Origin: Tritrichomonas musculus
Taxonomy: Eukaryota; Parabasalia; Tritrichomonadida; Tritrichomonadidae
Reading direction: 5' to 3'
DNA: 64,000 bases
NCBI GenBank assembly: GCA_039105265.1
Contig: JAPFFF010000039.1
Coordinates: 310,001 to 374,000 of the forward strand
The notes beneath the pieces are model-generated. The model made no database searches. It saw only the letters and a list, made by a program, of their open reading frames with translations, and had not been told where the DNA came from. Position 1 is the first letter of the stretch, and every line of letters begins with the position of its first letter. Both the position numbers and the translations under genes were made by a program. Of the stretch, positions 28,708 through 39,509 are shown one piece after another.

Positions 28708-29060
28708 ACAAATAACGTGCTTTCAATAGACCCGGAGCATTTCAGTAGACCCGGAGCACTAAATTTTATTTTTATTATTTTTCATACAATTTAATTATTT
28801 TATTTAATATTTGATGATAAATTATATAAAAATTATTATTTTACATTATAATTTTTGTTAAATATTATTTGTTTTACTTTTTTGATTTGGAGATATTTGT
28901 AAAATAGTGAAAAATAAAAAAAATTCTGATCGAAATATTTCTGATCATATTTGGTTTTCTTTTTTATAAAAAACGATCAAATCATGGCCAATTTATGCTA
29001 AATTGACCTTGCTCCGGGTCTACTGAAATGCTCCGGGTCTATTGAAAGCACGTTATTTGT
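28708..29060. mobile_element. 353-bp MITE with 51-bp perfect TIRs
   Basis: Left arm 28708-28758 (ACAAATAACGTGCTTTC...) is the exact inverse complement of 29010-29060. Within each arm AGACCCGGAGCA occurs twice, 19 bases apart. The interior is AT-rich with no ORF. No clear target duplication. Confidence 0.9.
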
Positions 29061-29137
29061 TTTTTTTAATTTAAATTTATCCAATATATATATTTTATTT
29101 TAATTAAAAAACAATTTTATACTAATTATAAAATTAC

Positions 29138-29497
29138 TTAAGGTTCTCCTTTCAAATTCAAAAGATTAAATTCAATGAGATTTCACAAATAAAATATACA
29201 TAAATATTGTTTTTAAAAATGAATTAAAATATGAAATTTATATAGATATATATTTCAAATGATTGAATAAAAACATTTTTATGAAATCTTATCGATTTTG
29301 TTTTTTTAAAGATAGAAATCATAGAATTAAAAAATTTTGAATGAAATTTTGAATGAAATAAGATTTAATCGTTGAGGCCATATTTATTTTATTTTTCACC
29401 AAAACTTTTTCCGAAAAATGCTCTATTGAATTATTTATTCTATGAGTTAATTCAATATTGAATGATTTACATTTTTTTTTGGGAAGGAGAACCTTAA
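29138..29497. mobile_element. 360-bp TTAA-bounded MITE
   Basis: TTAAGGTTCTCCTT at the left and AAGGAGAACCTTAA at the right are exact inverse complements ending in TTAA. The interior is AT-rich. The first seven bases (TTAAGGT) equal those of the 248-bp MITE family. Confidence 0.75.
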
Positions 29498-29670
29498 ATA
29501 TAAAAAACTTATTTTCTTTGGAATAACTTATGCTTTTTCATTATTGATACTTTTTTCAAATAACAATTCACTATTTCGGCGTACTCTATTATATATTTAG
29601 TTAATAAAATCAAATTTAGAAATATCATTTTGATATATTTATGTTTTTTTAAAAAAAAAAATATTAAAAA

Positions 29671-30865
29671 AGAGGCATATCAACCAAAAAAAAGCTCTCA
29701 AAAAGTGAAGGTAGAAAATAAGATAAGTCCAATTATAAAAGATTTATATAAAAAAGAAGAATGTATTTATGATCTTTGGAATCCAATTATTTAGTTTATA
29801 TAATAAAAATTAATATTTTTTAGGTAAAAAACATCAATTTTGATTTTTCATTTTATCCACTCTATAGAAATATAAAATCCAAGATTCTTTACATTTATAA
29901 CTTAATAATATTAACAAAATACTAATGGTTTTTATGATTACTCTATACGTTCTTTAAATATCTAAACTTAAAACGTCTTATTTTCAAATAGCTGTGATAT
30001 TAATCATATTTTATTTTTTATTCAATATAAAACAGCCATTTTAATAATTATATTGGGATTTTCTTTTATATGTTTCAATATACATTAGTATTATACTTTC
30101 AATTCAATTGATAGTTCATTGAAAAAATAAAATATAATTAGTGCTCAAAATATGATTTTTAGAGGATTTATAGAACTTATGATAAATTCATTTCATTTTA
30201 CTTTAAAATTATATAAAAAAAATTTTGAAATAAATCATTTTTTATATTTACCGATCGAACTTTTTCAAATAATTATATTTTAAATAAATATTTGAGAATA
30301 TTAGAGCAGAAATTTATTTTTTTGATTAATAAAAATTATATACTTCTTTATTATGAATCAAATAATGATTTTACTTACTTTGTAAAAACAAAATAAAATA
30401 TTTTAAAATATTTATTTTAAAATTTTTGTGGTAGGCAAATAAAATTACTTTTATAAATTCATGATTAATATCTAAGTATATTTATATCATAAAATAAGTT
30501 TTTATTAATTCAATTTTCAAGTTATAAATAAAACTTATTTGTTCTTCTCAAATTGAAAGAACATTCAATTAACCTTCTCTCAAATTGAAAAGCTATTCAA
30601 TAAATATTCTCTCAAATTGAAATGGCATTCAATCATGATCTTATCAAAAATGAAAGAGAATTCATTTTTCAATAAATCAAATTTGAATACCTCTACTTTT
30701 TGAAATGAAGATATTGAGTTAAAAATGATGATTTGAATGAAAACTAAAAACTGTATAGAAGTTTTCGTTTGCTCAAGAGGAAAAGTTTTAATATACATCA
30801 TTTAAATCTTATATTATCATTTTCAAAAAAATTTATCGAGTAGAATTTTGGTTGACATGCCTCTA
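29671..30865. mobile_element. about 1.2-kb element with 8-bp TSD
   Basis: AGAGGCATATCAACCAAAA at the left and TTTTGGTTGACATGCCTCT at the right are inverse complements with one mismatch. ATTAAAAA directly flanks both ends (29663-29670 and, after CCTCT, 30865-30872), an 8-bp target duplication as in hAT or P elements. No credible gene inside. Three degenerate units of TTCTCTCAAATTGAAA... lie at about 30541-30640. Confidence 0.75.
30541..30640. repeat. three degenerate units of about 33 bp
   Basis: The words TCTCAAATTGAAA followed by CATTCAAT or TATTCAAT recur three times head to tail inside the 29671-30865 element. Possible sub-terminal transposase binding repeats. Confidence 0.5.
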
Positions 30866-30998
30866 TTAAAAATATAGAATTATACAATGATACAGATTGT
30901 CCCTATCTATTTTATTAATATATTTTAAATATTCTATATATTAATATTTTCCATTTCATTCTATTTTGGAAAAATATTTTTTATGGATGAATTTATAA

Positions 30999-32247
30999 TT
31001 AAGGGGGTATAACGGATATTTTGAAGGCTTAAAAAAAGATAAATACGTAACTTCATAAGTAGAGAATAATAATAAATAATATATTTTCAATAAAGAAAAC
31101 AATAAATTTGTTCAAGTAGTTTTAAAATGAATACGACTTAAGAAAATCGTATTTTATTTTTTAACCTTTTAATTCAAAAAATGACCTTTTTTATTCAAAT
31201 TTGATAAAATTCAATTTTTTCGTGATTTCTCTCAAAAAAGATGATCGTTCCATCAAAAATTGTGTGAATTTGTGAAGTTTATTTTTATTTTTTTTCGTTT
31301 TTCGGGTCACCAAAAAAAAAGTTCATTTTCAGTTCTCTTTAATTCTTTCGATACAGGTTTTCAAAAAAAATTTCTTGAACAAACTGCTATTGATTTTTAC
31401 TAATCTCTCTACTTAAAGAGTCAAAATTACAATTCAAGTTTAAATGAAGAATTAAAATTTTAGATATTTTTTTTAAAGACCTAAATCAAAAATCGGGCTC
31501 CGACAAACCCTAAGTTTTTTGATGATGTTTATATATCATTTACTAAATTAACTTCAAATTTTCCACCAAAAATAATTTGAGGTAATGAAAATTATTTCTC
31601 AATCCATGCGCAAATCGAACTGATTTCATTTATATTATTTTTAATAAAATTATGTGGAATAATAAAAAAGCAGAACAAAATTTTAATTTACTTATTCAAC
31701 ACCAAAATACTTAAAATTATTATCAATAGCTCATTCGTTTTATTATTTTTAAAGAATTTATTAGTGCAATATACATTTAATATTGTTGATACTAATTATA
31801 ATTTCATCTTTCTTCTTTTTTTATACTTTTTTTAGCCATATAATCTTCATTTCGTAAAATTGATTTTTAAACCTTAAAACCCTTTGTCAAAAGCTGATAG
31901 GATAATTTTAAATTTATTTTATGTATGCATAAGCTGATCAATAAGTTAATTTAAACAGATATTTCATTAGTAATTGAAACATATTTTCTAATATGAACTT
32001 GATTTTTTTAAATTATTGCAATAAAAAGTATTTTTAGTATTTACTTAATGAAATTATTCAATAAAACATACCTAATTATATCGAATAAATTATGATGCAA
32101 TAACATGATTTGCTTTTGTTTTTTAAATTCTTTTTCATTTTCTCATTTATATATTATTTTGTAGTTTTAAATTTTATTATTTGTTTTAGTTAATATTTCT
32201 TTTTCTTTGAGATATTTTAACAGAAAAAAGTGATCAAACCCCCTTAA
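30999..32247. mobile_element. TTAA-bounded element, about 1.25 kb
   Basis: TTAAGGGGGTATAACGG (30999-) and GATCAAACCCCCTTAA (to 32247) share an 11-base inverted terminus with TTAA at both edges. Short repeats make the boundaries less certain than in the other TTAA elements. No ORF of note inside. TACCCCCTTAA also occurs alone at about 47987. Confidence 0.45.
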
Positions 32248-32325
32248 AACAAAATTTATTTTGCAACAAAATTTTTATTTGTTTTTCAATTTTTTCAATG
32301 ACATATCAGAAAATATATATATATA

Positions 32326-32607
32326 AGACCTCTTAGTTATCTTCTCTGATGCATAATTATCTCCTCTCAAACTTTCTTATTTCTTTTCAAACTTCCTTAT
32401 GTATTCTCACAGACTTTGTTATCTTCTCACAAACTTTGCTATTTTCTCACAATATTTTCTCTCAAAATTATTCGGAATTTGAGAGAAAAAATGTGAGAAA
32501 ATAAAGAAGTTTGAGATAAAATAAGTAAAAGAATTCAAAAAAATGAGAGAAAATAAGAAAGTTTGAGAGGAGATAATTATGCATCAGAGAAGATAACTAA
32601 GAGGTCT
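32326..32607. mobile_element. 282-bp nearly palindromic MITE
   Basis: AGACCTCTTAGTTATC... from 32326 is inversely repeated exactly up to GATAACTAAGAGGTCT at 32607; the perfect arms are about 54 bases. The centre consists of degenerate units of CTTCTCACAAACTTTG on one side and their complements on the other, so almost the whole element could fold on itself. Confidence 0.85.
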
Positions 32608-32737
32608 ATAAATTTTTTAATGATTATTTGCATTTATAGAGATAAAGTATTGAAAAATATTAATTTTTATTTAATTAATGTAATTTAATGCATTAAAATA
32701 ATGCTCCTGAAAAGCTAAGAAATTTTTTTGTAGATAA

Positions 32738-32779
<42 letters not shown>

Positions 32780-33717
32780 TCTCCTTTTTTTTATAGAGGT
32801 ACAGGTGCTCACTTCACATCAAACTTTTTGAATACTCAAACTTGATTTTATCATTTCATATTACTGATTATTGTTATAGCAGTGTATATCGTTATATTTA
32901 TGCCAACCAATTTCGTATTTTCAGCTGATATGAAAGAGATGATATTATATTTTAAAATGATCATAATTCATATCCTATTTGTATTATGTAAGAATGAAGT
33001 ATCAATTCATATTTATTATTATTAGTTATTTATATTTAACTGCATTTCATAAGCCATAACTCAAATGATTAATGAAAAATAACAGAAAAAAATCTATATC
33101 ACCAATAATTTAATATATATTAATGTTTGATTTTCAAAAACATGTTCATTTTTTGTATCATTTGATGCTTGATGATATATCAAAAAAAATCAAAAAAGTT
33201 CTCCACCAATTCAGCTAGGATTCACTCTTTTTTTGTACGTTAAAAAATAAACCATTCAATTATAAATTTCAACAAAAATGATGAAGAAAACTAATATCAT
33301 TTATCATATTGTCATAAAATCAGATAATTATATTGAAAGTTTTTAAATATATCATTTAAAATAATTTTTGTAATAATCAAATAATTAGATGAATATAAAT
33401 CTCGTAAAAATTGTGATTTGAGGTAAATATAGATATATTCATATGAATATATGAATTATTGAACTTCCTTGAATATATGAATATATGAATATATGACGAA
33501 ATTAATCACTATATTAATAATTGAACTTCCTTGAATTCAGCATTAAGTTACATAATAAATTTGTGAGAAATTATATAAACCATTCAAATTTTTATGAAAA
33601 ATAAAATTGATTTTATAGCTGAATCCGTGGAACAAAATTCAACAATATATAATACAAAAATAATTGCATATATATGTAAAATTAAAATACTAAATATCAA
33701 AAAGAAATAATCTTTTT
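32608..33717. other. AT-rich spacer with T36 tract
   Basis: A run of 36 T at 32743-32778, then AT-rich sequence including repeats of GAATATATGAATATATGA at about 33440-33500. No gene seen. Confidence 0.5.
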
Positions 33718-35740
33718 TTATGCGCCCATCCCTCTTTTTTTATCTATATTTGGAAACAAAGGTGCATTTTCAACAAGTATTTGATAAAAACTGACAATTA
33801 ATTGTTTATTAATTTTTTTATCAGGCAGTTCTTTCTTTAAAAAATCAATAAACTCATTTTGATTATTTGATATTTGAAATGTCATTCTTTGTCTGATAGT
33901 TTTTGTTTGTTGAGTTCCTAATGTTATTGTATTAATAGTCAACGTATTGGACCTTTTAACTTCATCATAATCTCTAATATATTCAACAAAAGAGTACAAA
34001 TGGCAAAATTCATTATTATTGTTTTCTTTAAAAAGTAAATTGATAAAGTCCATAGCAATTTGTTGCGGTGTTGACGAAAAGAAAAATTCATTTTTATCCC
34101 TGTTTTCTACAGTAACACCAAAACTTGATGTTCGTCCTTTGATTTTTTCTAATTCTTCAATACTTCTTTTATGACAGTTTTGATTCATAAAGCCAACAAC
34201 CCTTATAAATTTTTGAATGGTATGAATGTCGTGAGCTTTCACTCTGGCTCTTCCAAAAGTGTGTTCTAATGGAGCTGTAGAATTCATATCAAAATTGATG
34301 TTATCTATTTTTTCCATCAAGTTTGTATTAGAAAATAAATTATTTGAAAATTCAATTATTAAATCATCTGAATATGCTACAACGTCTTTCTCATCTTTAT
34401 ATTTTCTTTGCCTCAATTTATTTCCGTCATATTGATTTAGTTTCATCTTATAATATACAATATACCATAATGATATCTCAAAAAGGTAGAGTCGTAATTG
34501 ATATCCAACATTCTTATTATTATAAGCCATTAATGAAAGTGAAATCGGGAAAAAATATGCAGCAGCATCAAACATTCTTCTATCAAATAATATCAAGAAA
34601 TTGTGAAGATAAAACAATTTGATGGGTAAACTATCGTGCATTTTAGTTATGGAAATGTCCCAAAAAACGATTTCTGGAACATTTACTAGAACTTTTCTAA
34701 TTTCATTTATATCAATGAAATAATCACTCATGAAATTCATATGAACTCTATTTGATAAAAGCAGGTATCGAAATCGTTTTATTAAATGCATAAAATCAGG
34801 GGAAATTCTTACGCAAATCATTCTACCGCTCGGGAAAGAATTTGTTTTCAACATTTTATCAATGTATGTTTGATAAAAGTATTCGTTTAAACCATTAAAA
34901 GCATTATCTCCATCAAATGTAAACTTAAAATTTCAATTCAATAATTAAATAATATTTTTCGAATTTTATATAGTGTATCAATGATGTTTTTATTAGCTTT
35001 ACCGTTAACACTTGGAATTATATGCAGTACAATTGGGCTATATAATGAATTGAAAGGATTAAATTGGAAGACAAAGCCTGCTTTAGTTATACCATTCCAA
35101 TTATTCCTAATAAACGTTATCAAAGAGTTCAAATCTCTGGAAAATAAGTTATATGTTTTCTTCCAACATTACAAGTTGAAATCATTCCAGTTGCTTCGCC
35201 TTCTTTCAAAATTCTCATGTCAGGCTTAAAGAATAAGGCGTCTACTGCAAGTGATCCGTACACTTTTGTAACATTGTTGATCTGAAATTTTTGTTTAAAG
35301 TCAGAAATTATGGTTGCAATTTTATCAAGATCAGAAACATTTTCGGAAAATTGCTTTGTAGCTAATCGAAGATTGGTTTCTATCTCCTTAGCTGAAGGTA
35401 AAAGTGGAATATTTTCAAACAAAATTTCATAGGATTTTTTTGACTCTTCAAATATTTGAAAACACATTTGATACAGTTCATCTGAATAATTAAATGATTT
35501 ATCGCTTAAATTACGCTGGAATAATTCATATAATGTTTTATTTTTTGAACAAAATTGTTCGGATAAATCATTTAATTTTCTTTTTTGATCATTGACTTCT
35601 TTTTACAAATATTTGATTTTGTGATTTAACTCTGTTATCTGTTCTCTTAAATTTTGCAAATTATTACTCGGAAGGTTTTTTGAAAGTATTTCTCCTGTAT
35701 CTTTTCTTTTTAGTCGACTTAAGCATTTCTTAATGAGCAT
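33718..35740 (-). pseudogene. P-element-like transposase pseudogene
   Basis: The coding sense runs from ATG 35740 to 33718 but is broken three times: an in-frame TAA at 35603-35605, a one-base frameshift near 35132, and a stop plus frame change near 34926-34938. Readable pieces are a leucine-rich coiled coil (LQNLREQITELNHKIKYL), VYGSLAVDALFFKPDMRI, HIIPSVNGKANKNI, TFDGDNAFNGLNEYFY with likely catalytic Asp, and a C-terminal LEHTFGRARVKAHDIHTI. The order coiled coil, Asp motif, DGD, then a LExxFGxxR block resembles P-element/THAP9-type transposases, but no THAP zinc finger was seen. It is an inactive copy. Family assignment is moderate. Confidence 0.6.
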
Positions 35741-35888
35741 ACAATCGCAAAAGAATTAGTACAATTAATCATTCTTTTGGTTACTTACTAGCTAAGAAAA
35801 CGAAAATTATCATAAAAATATATTATATATAATTACATATAATAAAAAAATATGAATATTTTCCGAACTAAAAAGCATTTTAAGCATA

Positions 35889-37315
35889 TAGTTTGTTGAC
35901 AAAAAAATATTTTTGGACAAAAAAATGTTTTCACATCACCTTTTTTTAAAATATTTTTATCTTGATTTATATTGAAGATTATTTAATTTAATTATTTTAT
36001 TAAAAAAGTATAAATGTTTAAATAATTTTATTTTATTAATATAATTATTAAAATATCTAAATTTAAGGAGAAATTCGAATAATTTTCATTATTCATATAT
36101 TCAAATATTTTTTTGCTAAAAATAATAGAAATATTTTTAAAATTAAATTATTATTTAATTTGATCAAAAAGATTTGCATATTATTCGAAAACTGGTAAGA
36201 TAAAAACGATTTTTTATAAAACGTAAAATTTATTTATTTTCAATTTTCCTGGAGACAAAGATGGTTTTACATTTTTATGTTTACAAAATATTACTTATAT
36301 ATTAATTGCCATTTTATTTTAATGATTTGGACAGATAATTATAGTTTATTTAACGAGATGTTTATAAAATTTTAATATTTTTCTTTTGTCAAAAAATTGT
36401 ATCAAGTAAACTTTTATTTAAACAAGCAATGCATATTTTAATTTCATATATCATATATAATAAGTTAATTGTATAGATAAAGCCAATAAACAAATAGGTG
36501 ATGAGATATAAAAAATAATCATAATATAATATGATATGCAAATAATTTGATATGATGAAGATATCTTCTATAATTGATCAAAGAATAACATAATATAATA
36601 TAATTAAATCATATTCATGGCTAATCAAATAATCATTTGATTTTCATTTAATAGAAATATAGTATTTGTGCAATATTTTAATTAATCTTTGAATAGCTAA
36701 TGACTAGTATCATTTAAGTTAAGGAAAAAGATATATACATTTATTAATAATGTCATAATATTATATAAAAAGTAATTTTTAGTTAAAATAGAATATTTAT
36801 AAAGATATTATGATTTTAAATTATCAAAACCTCATATCAATTTAAAAACCTATTTATCTTTATAGATATACATTTTTATCAGATATTTTTTATTTATTTA
36901 ACAATTAATAAAAATATTTCACATTATTATATTTATTATAAATGCAAAATATTACTTCTTAAATAAATGAAAGAATGAATAAAAATATGAAATGTGATAT
37001 AAACACTTTTTTTCATTTTTTTTAAATTGATATTTATCTCATTGAAAAATAGATTTTTTTCATAAATTTTAACTAATTATTTGATTAATAATAAATTATA
37101 TTATTAAATTTAAAATATTCAACTTATATAATCAATATTTGATATATTAATTCATGAAAAAAACTTCAACCAAAACAAAATTTAAACAGAAAAACATATT
37201 CGCACTTGTATATTATTTAATGTTTTTGGCTTTTTAAAATCCAAGTTCTTTTCTGTTATATAGAAGTTAAGTGAAAAAAGATTTTTGTCCAATAAATTTT
37301 TTTGTCAACCAACTA
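35889..37315. mobile_element. 1.4-kb non-autonomous element, about 47-bp TIRs
   Basis: TAGTTTGTTGACAAAAAAAT... (35889-) is inversely repeated at the right end, whose complement reads TAGTTGGTTGACAAAAAAAT, continuing through TGGACAAAA to TTTTCAC. The interior (36000-37260) is AT-rich with no gene. Superfamily unknown; it lies just 5' of the P-like pseudogene. Confidence 0.7.
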
Positions 37316-38143
37316 CCCAAAAAATGAAATTATTCGTTATTTTTTTTGTTGTTGTCAACAAAATGATATTCACTACCAAGAGCATTTCCTATAAATATTG
37401 TTGTAATATTCATTGTACATAATAACAAATGATTATGCCAGATGGTTAACTTTGGCCATCTATTAAACGAAAATTTCATTTGAATGTAAAATTTATGGTT
37501 GAAAAATAATTTGAAACATTTTTTTTTTTTTTCGTTATGATTTCTTATTTAAATAAATGATATAATACATTGATATATTTCATTTTTTAGATAGAAATCA
37601 AAATGAGCTAAAATGCAATATCATTAAACGTATTTCTTTATTTGAGAAAATTAAAAAAAATTGAAATAAAAAATCAATTTTTTCTGAATAAAATATTTTT
37701 TATAAAAGTTTTATGTCAATACGTATTGCTAATTGAAACTTTCAATACTATTTGTATTGTTTTTTTCTTTTTTCTTTTCTTTTTTTATTATTTTATTATA
37801 TACTTTCTAAATATCATATTTTATAAAACAAGATCAACCTAACAAAAGTGGTTTGAATACGAAATGACTTTTTTTTGAATTTTTGAAACACTATTTTCTC
37901 CAAACAAAAATTCAAATACGAATATATTAAAATATTTAGAGTATTAATTAATTTTATATAATTAAAAATAAAATATAATATATAATAAAAAATATAACAC
38001 ATAAAACAATAATAATTTATTTTTATGCGAGGAATATTTTACATTTTCTTTTTCAAAGCATTTCTATTACTCGTTTTTTCAATAGTCTATTGTATTGAAT
38101 TTATTCAAAAATCTATAAATTTTTGAATAATTCAATACATAAG
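37316..38143. other. AT-rich spacer upstream of Myb gene
   Basis: No gene recognised. TTCAATACA at 38131-38139 is a weak initiator candidate for the Myb gene. Confidence 0.45.
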
Positions 38144-38833
38144 ATGAATGAACGACAATCTCTAGGAAGACTTGCAGGCCCTTTATCTAAAAAAGTAAAA
38201 TTTACTAGAGCAGAAGACATAAAGCTTAAAGATCTTGTTAATAAGTATTCAACTAATAATTGGAAATTAATTGCAAAGGAATTACCACCAAGGACACCTC
38301 GACAATGTCGTGAGAGATGGAACAACTATATTGATCCAAGCTTATCACAAGAACCATGGACACAGGAAGAAGATGAAATTTTAATAAGAATTCATGATCA
38401 ATTTGGCAATCATTGGAAGCAAATAGAATCATATTTACCAAATAGATCAAAAAATAGCATTAAAAAAAGATGGACAACTCTTAATGCAGGAGAACCACAA
38501 CAAAATTCCCCTATTTCAGAATTTAATGATGGACCATCTTCTTTACTTAAAAAATTGCCTTTTGTTTTTATGGACCCTAATAATATGAATTTGCCTCCCC
38601 CTCCAAGGACTTTGGTTGAATCAAATATAATATATACAGCTACACAGCCCCAATATCCTATAGTAACAAGTTTTCCACAGGAAACAATATTTATACAAAA
38701 AGAGTATCCTCAAATAATAAATCCAATTTTAACATTGACCTTACCACAACAAATTCAACCAATTCAATTCCCCCAACCACAACCTCCACCATTTTTTATT
38801 TGCAACAACAAAAGCAATTTCACAATACTTTAA
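38144..38833 (+). CDS. two-repeat Myb DNA-binding protein
   Basis: 229 residues from the first ATG. Two Myb/SANT repeats: residues about 20-65 (FTRAEDIKLKDLV...NWKLIAKEL...CRERWNNYIDP) and 70-115 (EPWTQEEDEILIRI...HWKQIESYLPNRSKNSIKKRW). The spaced Trp residues of each helix-turn-helix are largely retained, with Phe replacing the first Trp of repeat 1, as is common. The C-terminal half is Pro/Gln-rich and low-complexity, like an activation region. It is a nuclear transcription factor; T. vaginalis Myb proteins of this layout control iron-regulated genes, but no target can be given here. Stand-alone gene. Confidence 0.93.
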   Translation: MNERQSLGRLAGPLSKKVKFTRAEDIKLKDLVNKYSTNNWKLIAKELPPRTPRQCRERWNNYIDPSLSQEPWTQEEDEILIRIHDQFGNHWKQIESYLPNRSKNSIKKRWTTLNAGEPQQNSPISEFNDGPSSLLKKLPFVFMDPNNMNLPPPPRTLVESNIIYTATQPQYPIVTSFPQETIFIQKEYPQIINPILTLTLPQQIQPIQFPQPQPPPFFICNNKSNFTIL

Positions 38834-39003
38834 CAATATAAGTTGCTCAAGGAAGAAAAATAATAATTTTTTTTTTTTTTTGTTTTGTTAGTAATCTATT
38901 TTACAGTTTGCTAACATGCTAGTTATGGTTCTTTCAGAGCCATTTATTTAAAATTCAATTAGAATACATTTTGTGTAATTGATTGGCATAAATAAAATGT
39001 TAC

Positions 39004-39034
<31 letters not shown>

Positions 39035-39499
39035 CTTGAAAACTTTCCTAATCCGAATAAGGCTTTGCTATTTTTATGTTAATTATTTAATAAATAAACT
39101 AAAAAAAAAATAATTTTTTTTATCTGATTTCGGTTAATTCAACTAAAAACTTATTTTATCACATTATTTATCATTAAATAGATTAACAATAATATTAGTA
39201 ATTCACTACATCTTATATTTTTTAAAGAAATCAATAATTTTTATATTTTTTAAATTTGAGACAAAAATTCAAATTTGAATTTTCGCTTATTATTTTGAAA
39301 ATAATATTAAATTTAAAATATTTTTAAATTAGATAAAATTTATCATTCGCATTTTATTTTTCTAGTTTTAAATTATTTTTTATAAATAAAAATTAAATTT
39401 TTAATTTTTTTCCTATTAATTTAATTAATATATTTTTAAATTAATATATACATTAAAGAAAACTAAATTCTGTGTATATTTATCAAGTTTTTTTGCTAA
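38834..39499. other. spacer with A-tract
   Basis: AT-rich. A run of about 26 A lies at 39005-39030. No gene seen between the Myb gene and the giant Sel1 gene. Confidence 0.5.
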
Positions 39500-39507
39500 T
39501 CATTATC
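39500..39507 (+). promoter_or_regulatory. Inr for the 39510 gene
   Basis: TCATTATC with +1 A at 39502, giving an 8-base leader. A good match in sequence and distance to the T. vaginalis Inr consensus. Confidence 0.55.
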
Positions 39508-39509
39508 TA

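Noticed and set aside
34344-35229. Plus-strand frames over the P-like pseudogene
   Set aside because: The minus-strand sense carries the transposase motifs; the plus frames have no recognisable content.
37642-38002. Phe/Ile-rich short frames before the Myb gene
   Set aside because: Low-complexity AT-driven frames without start context or conserved features.
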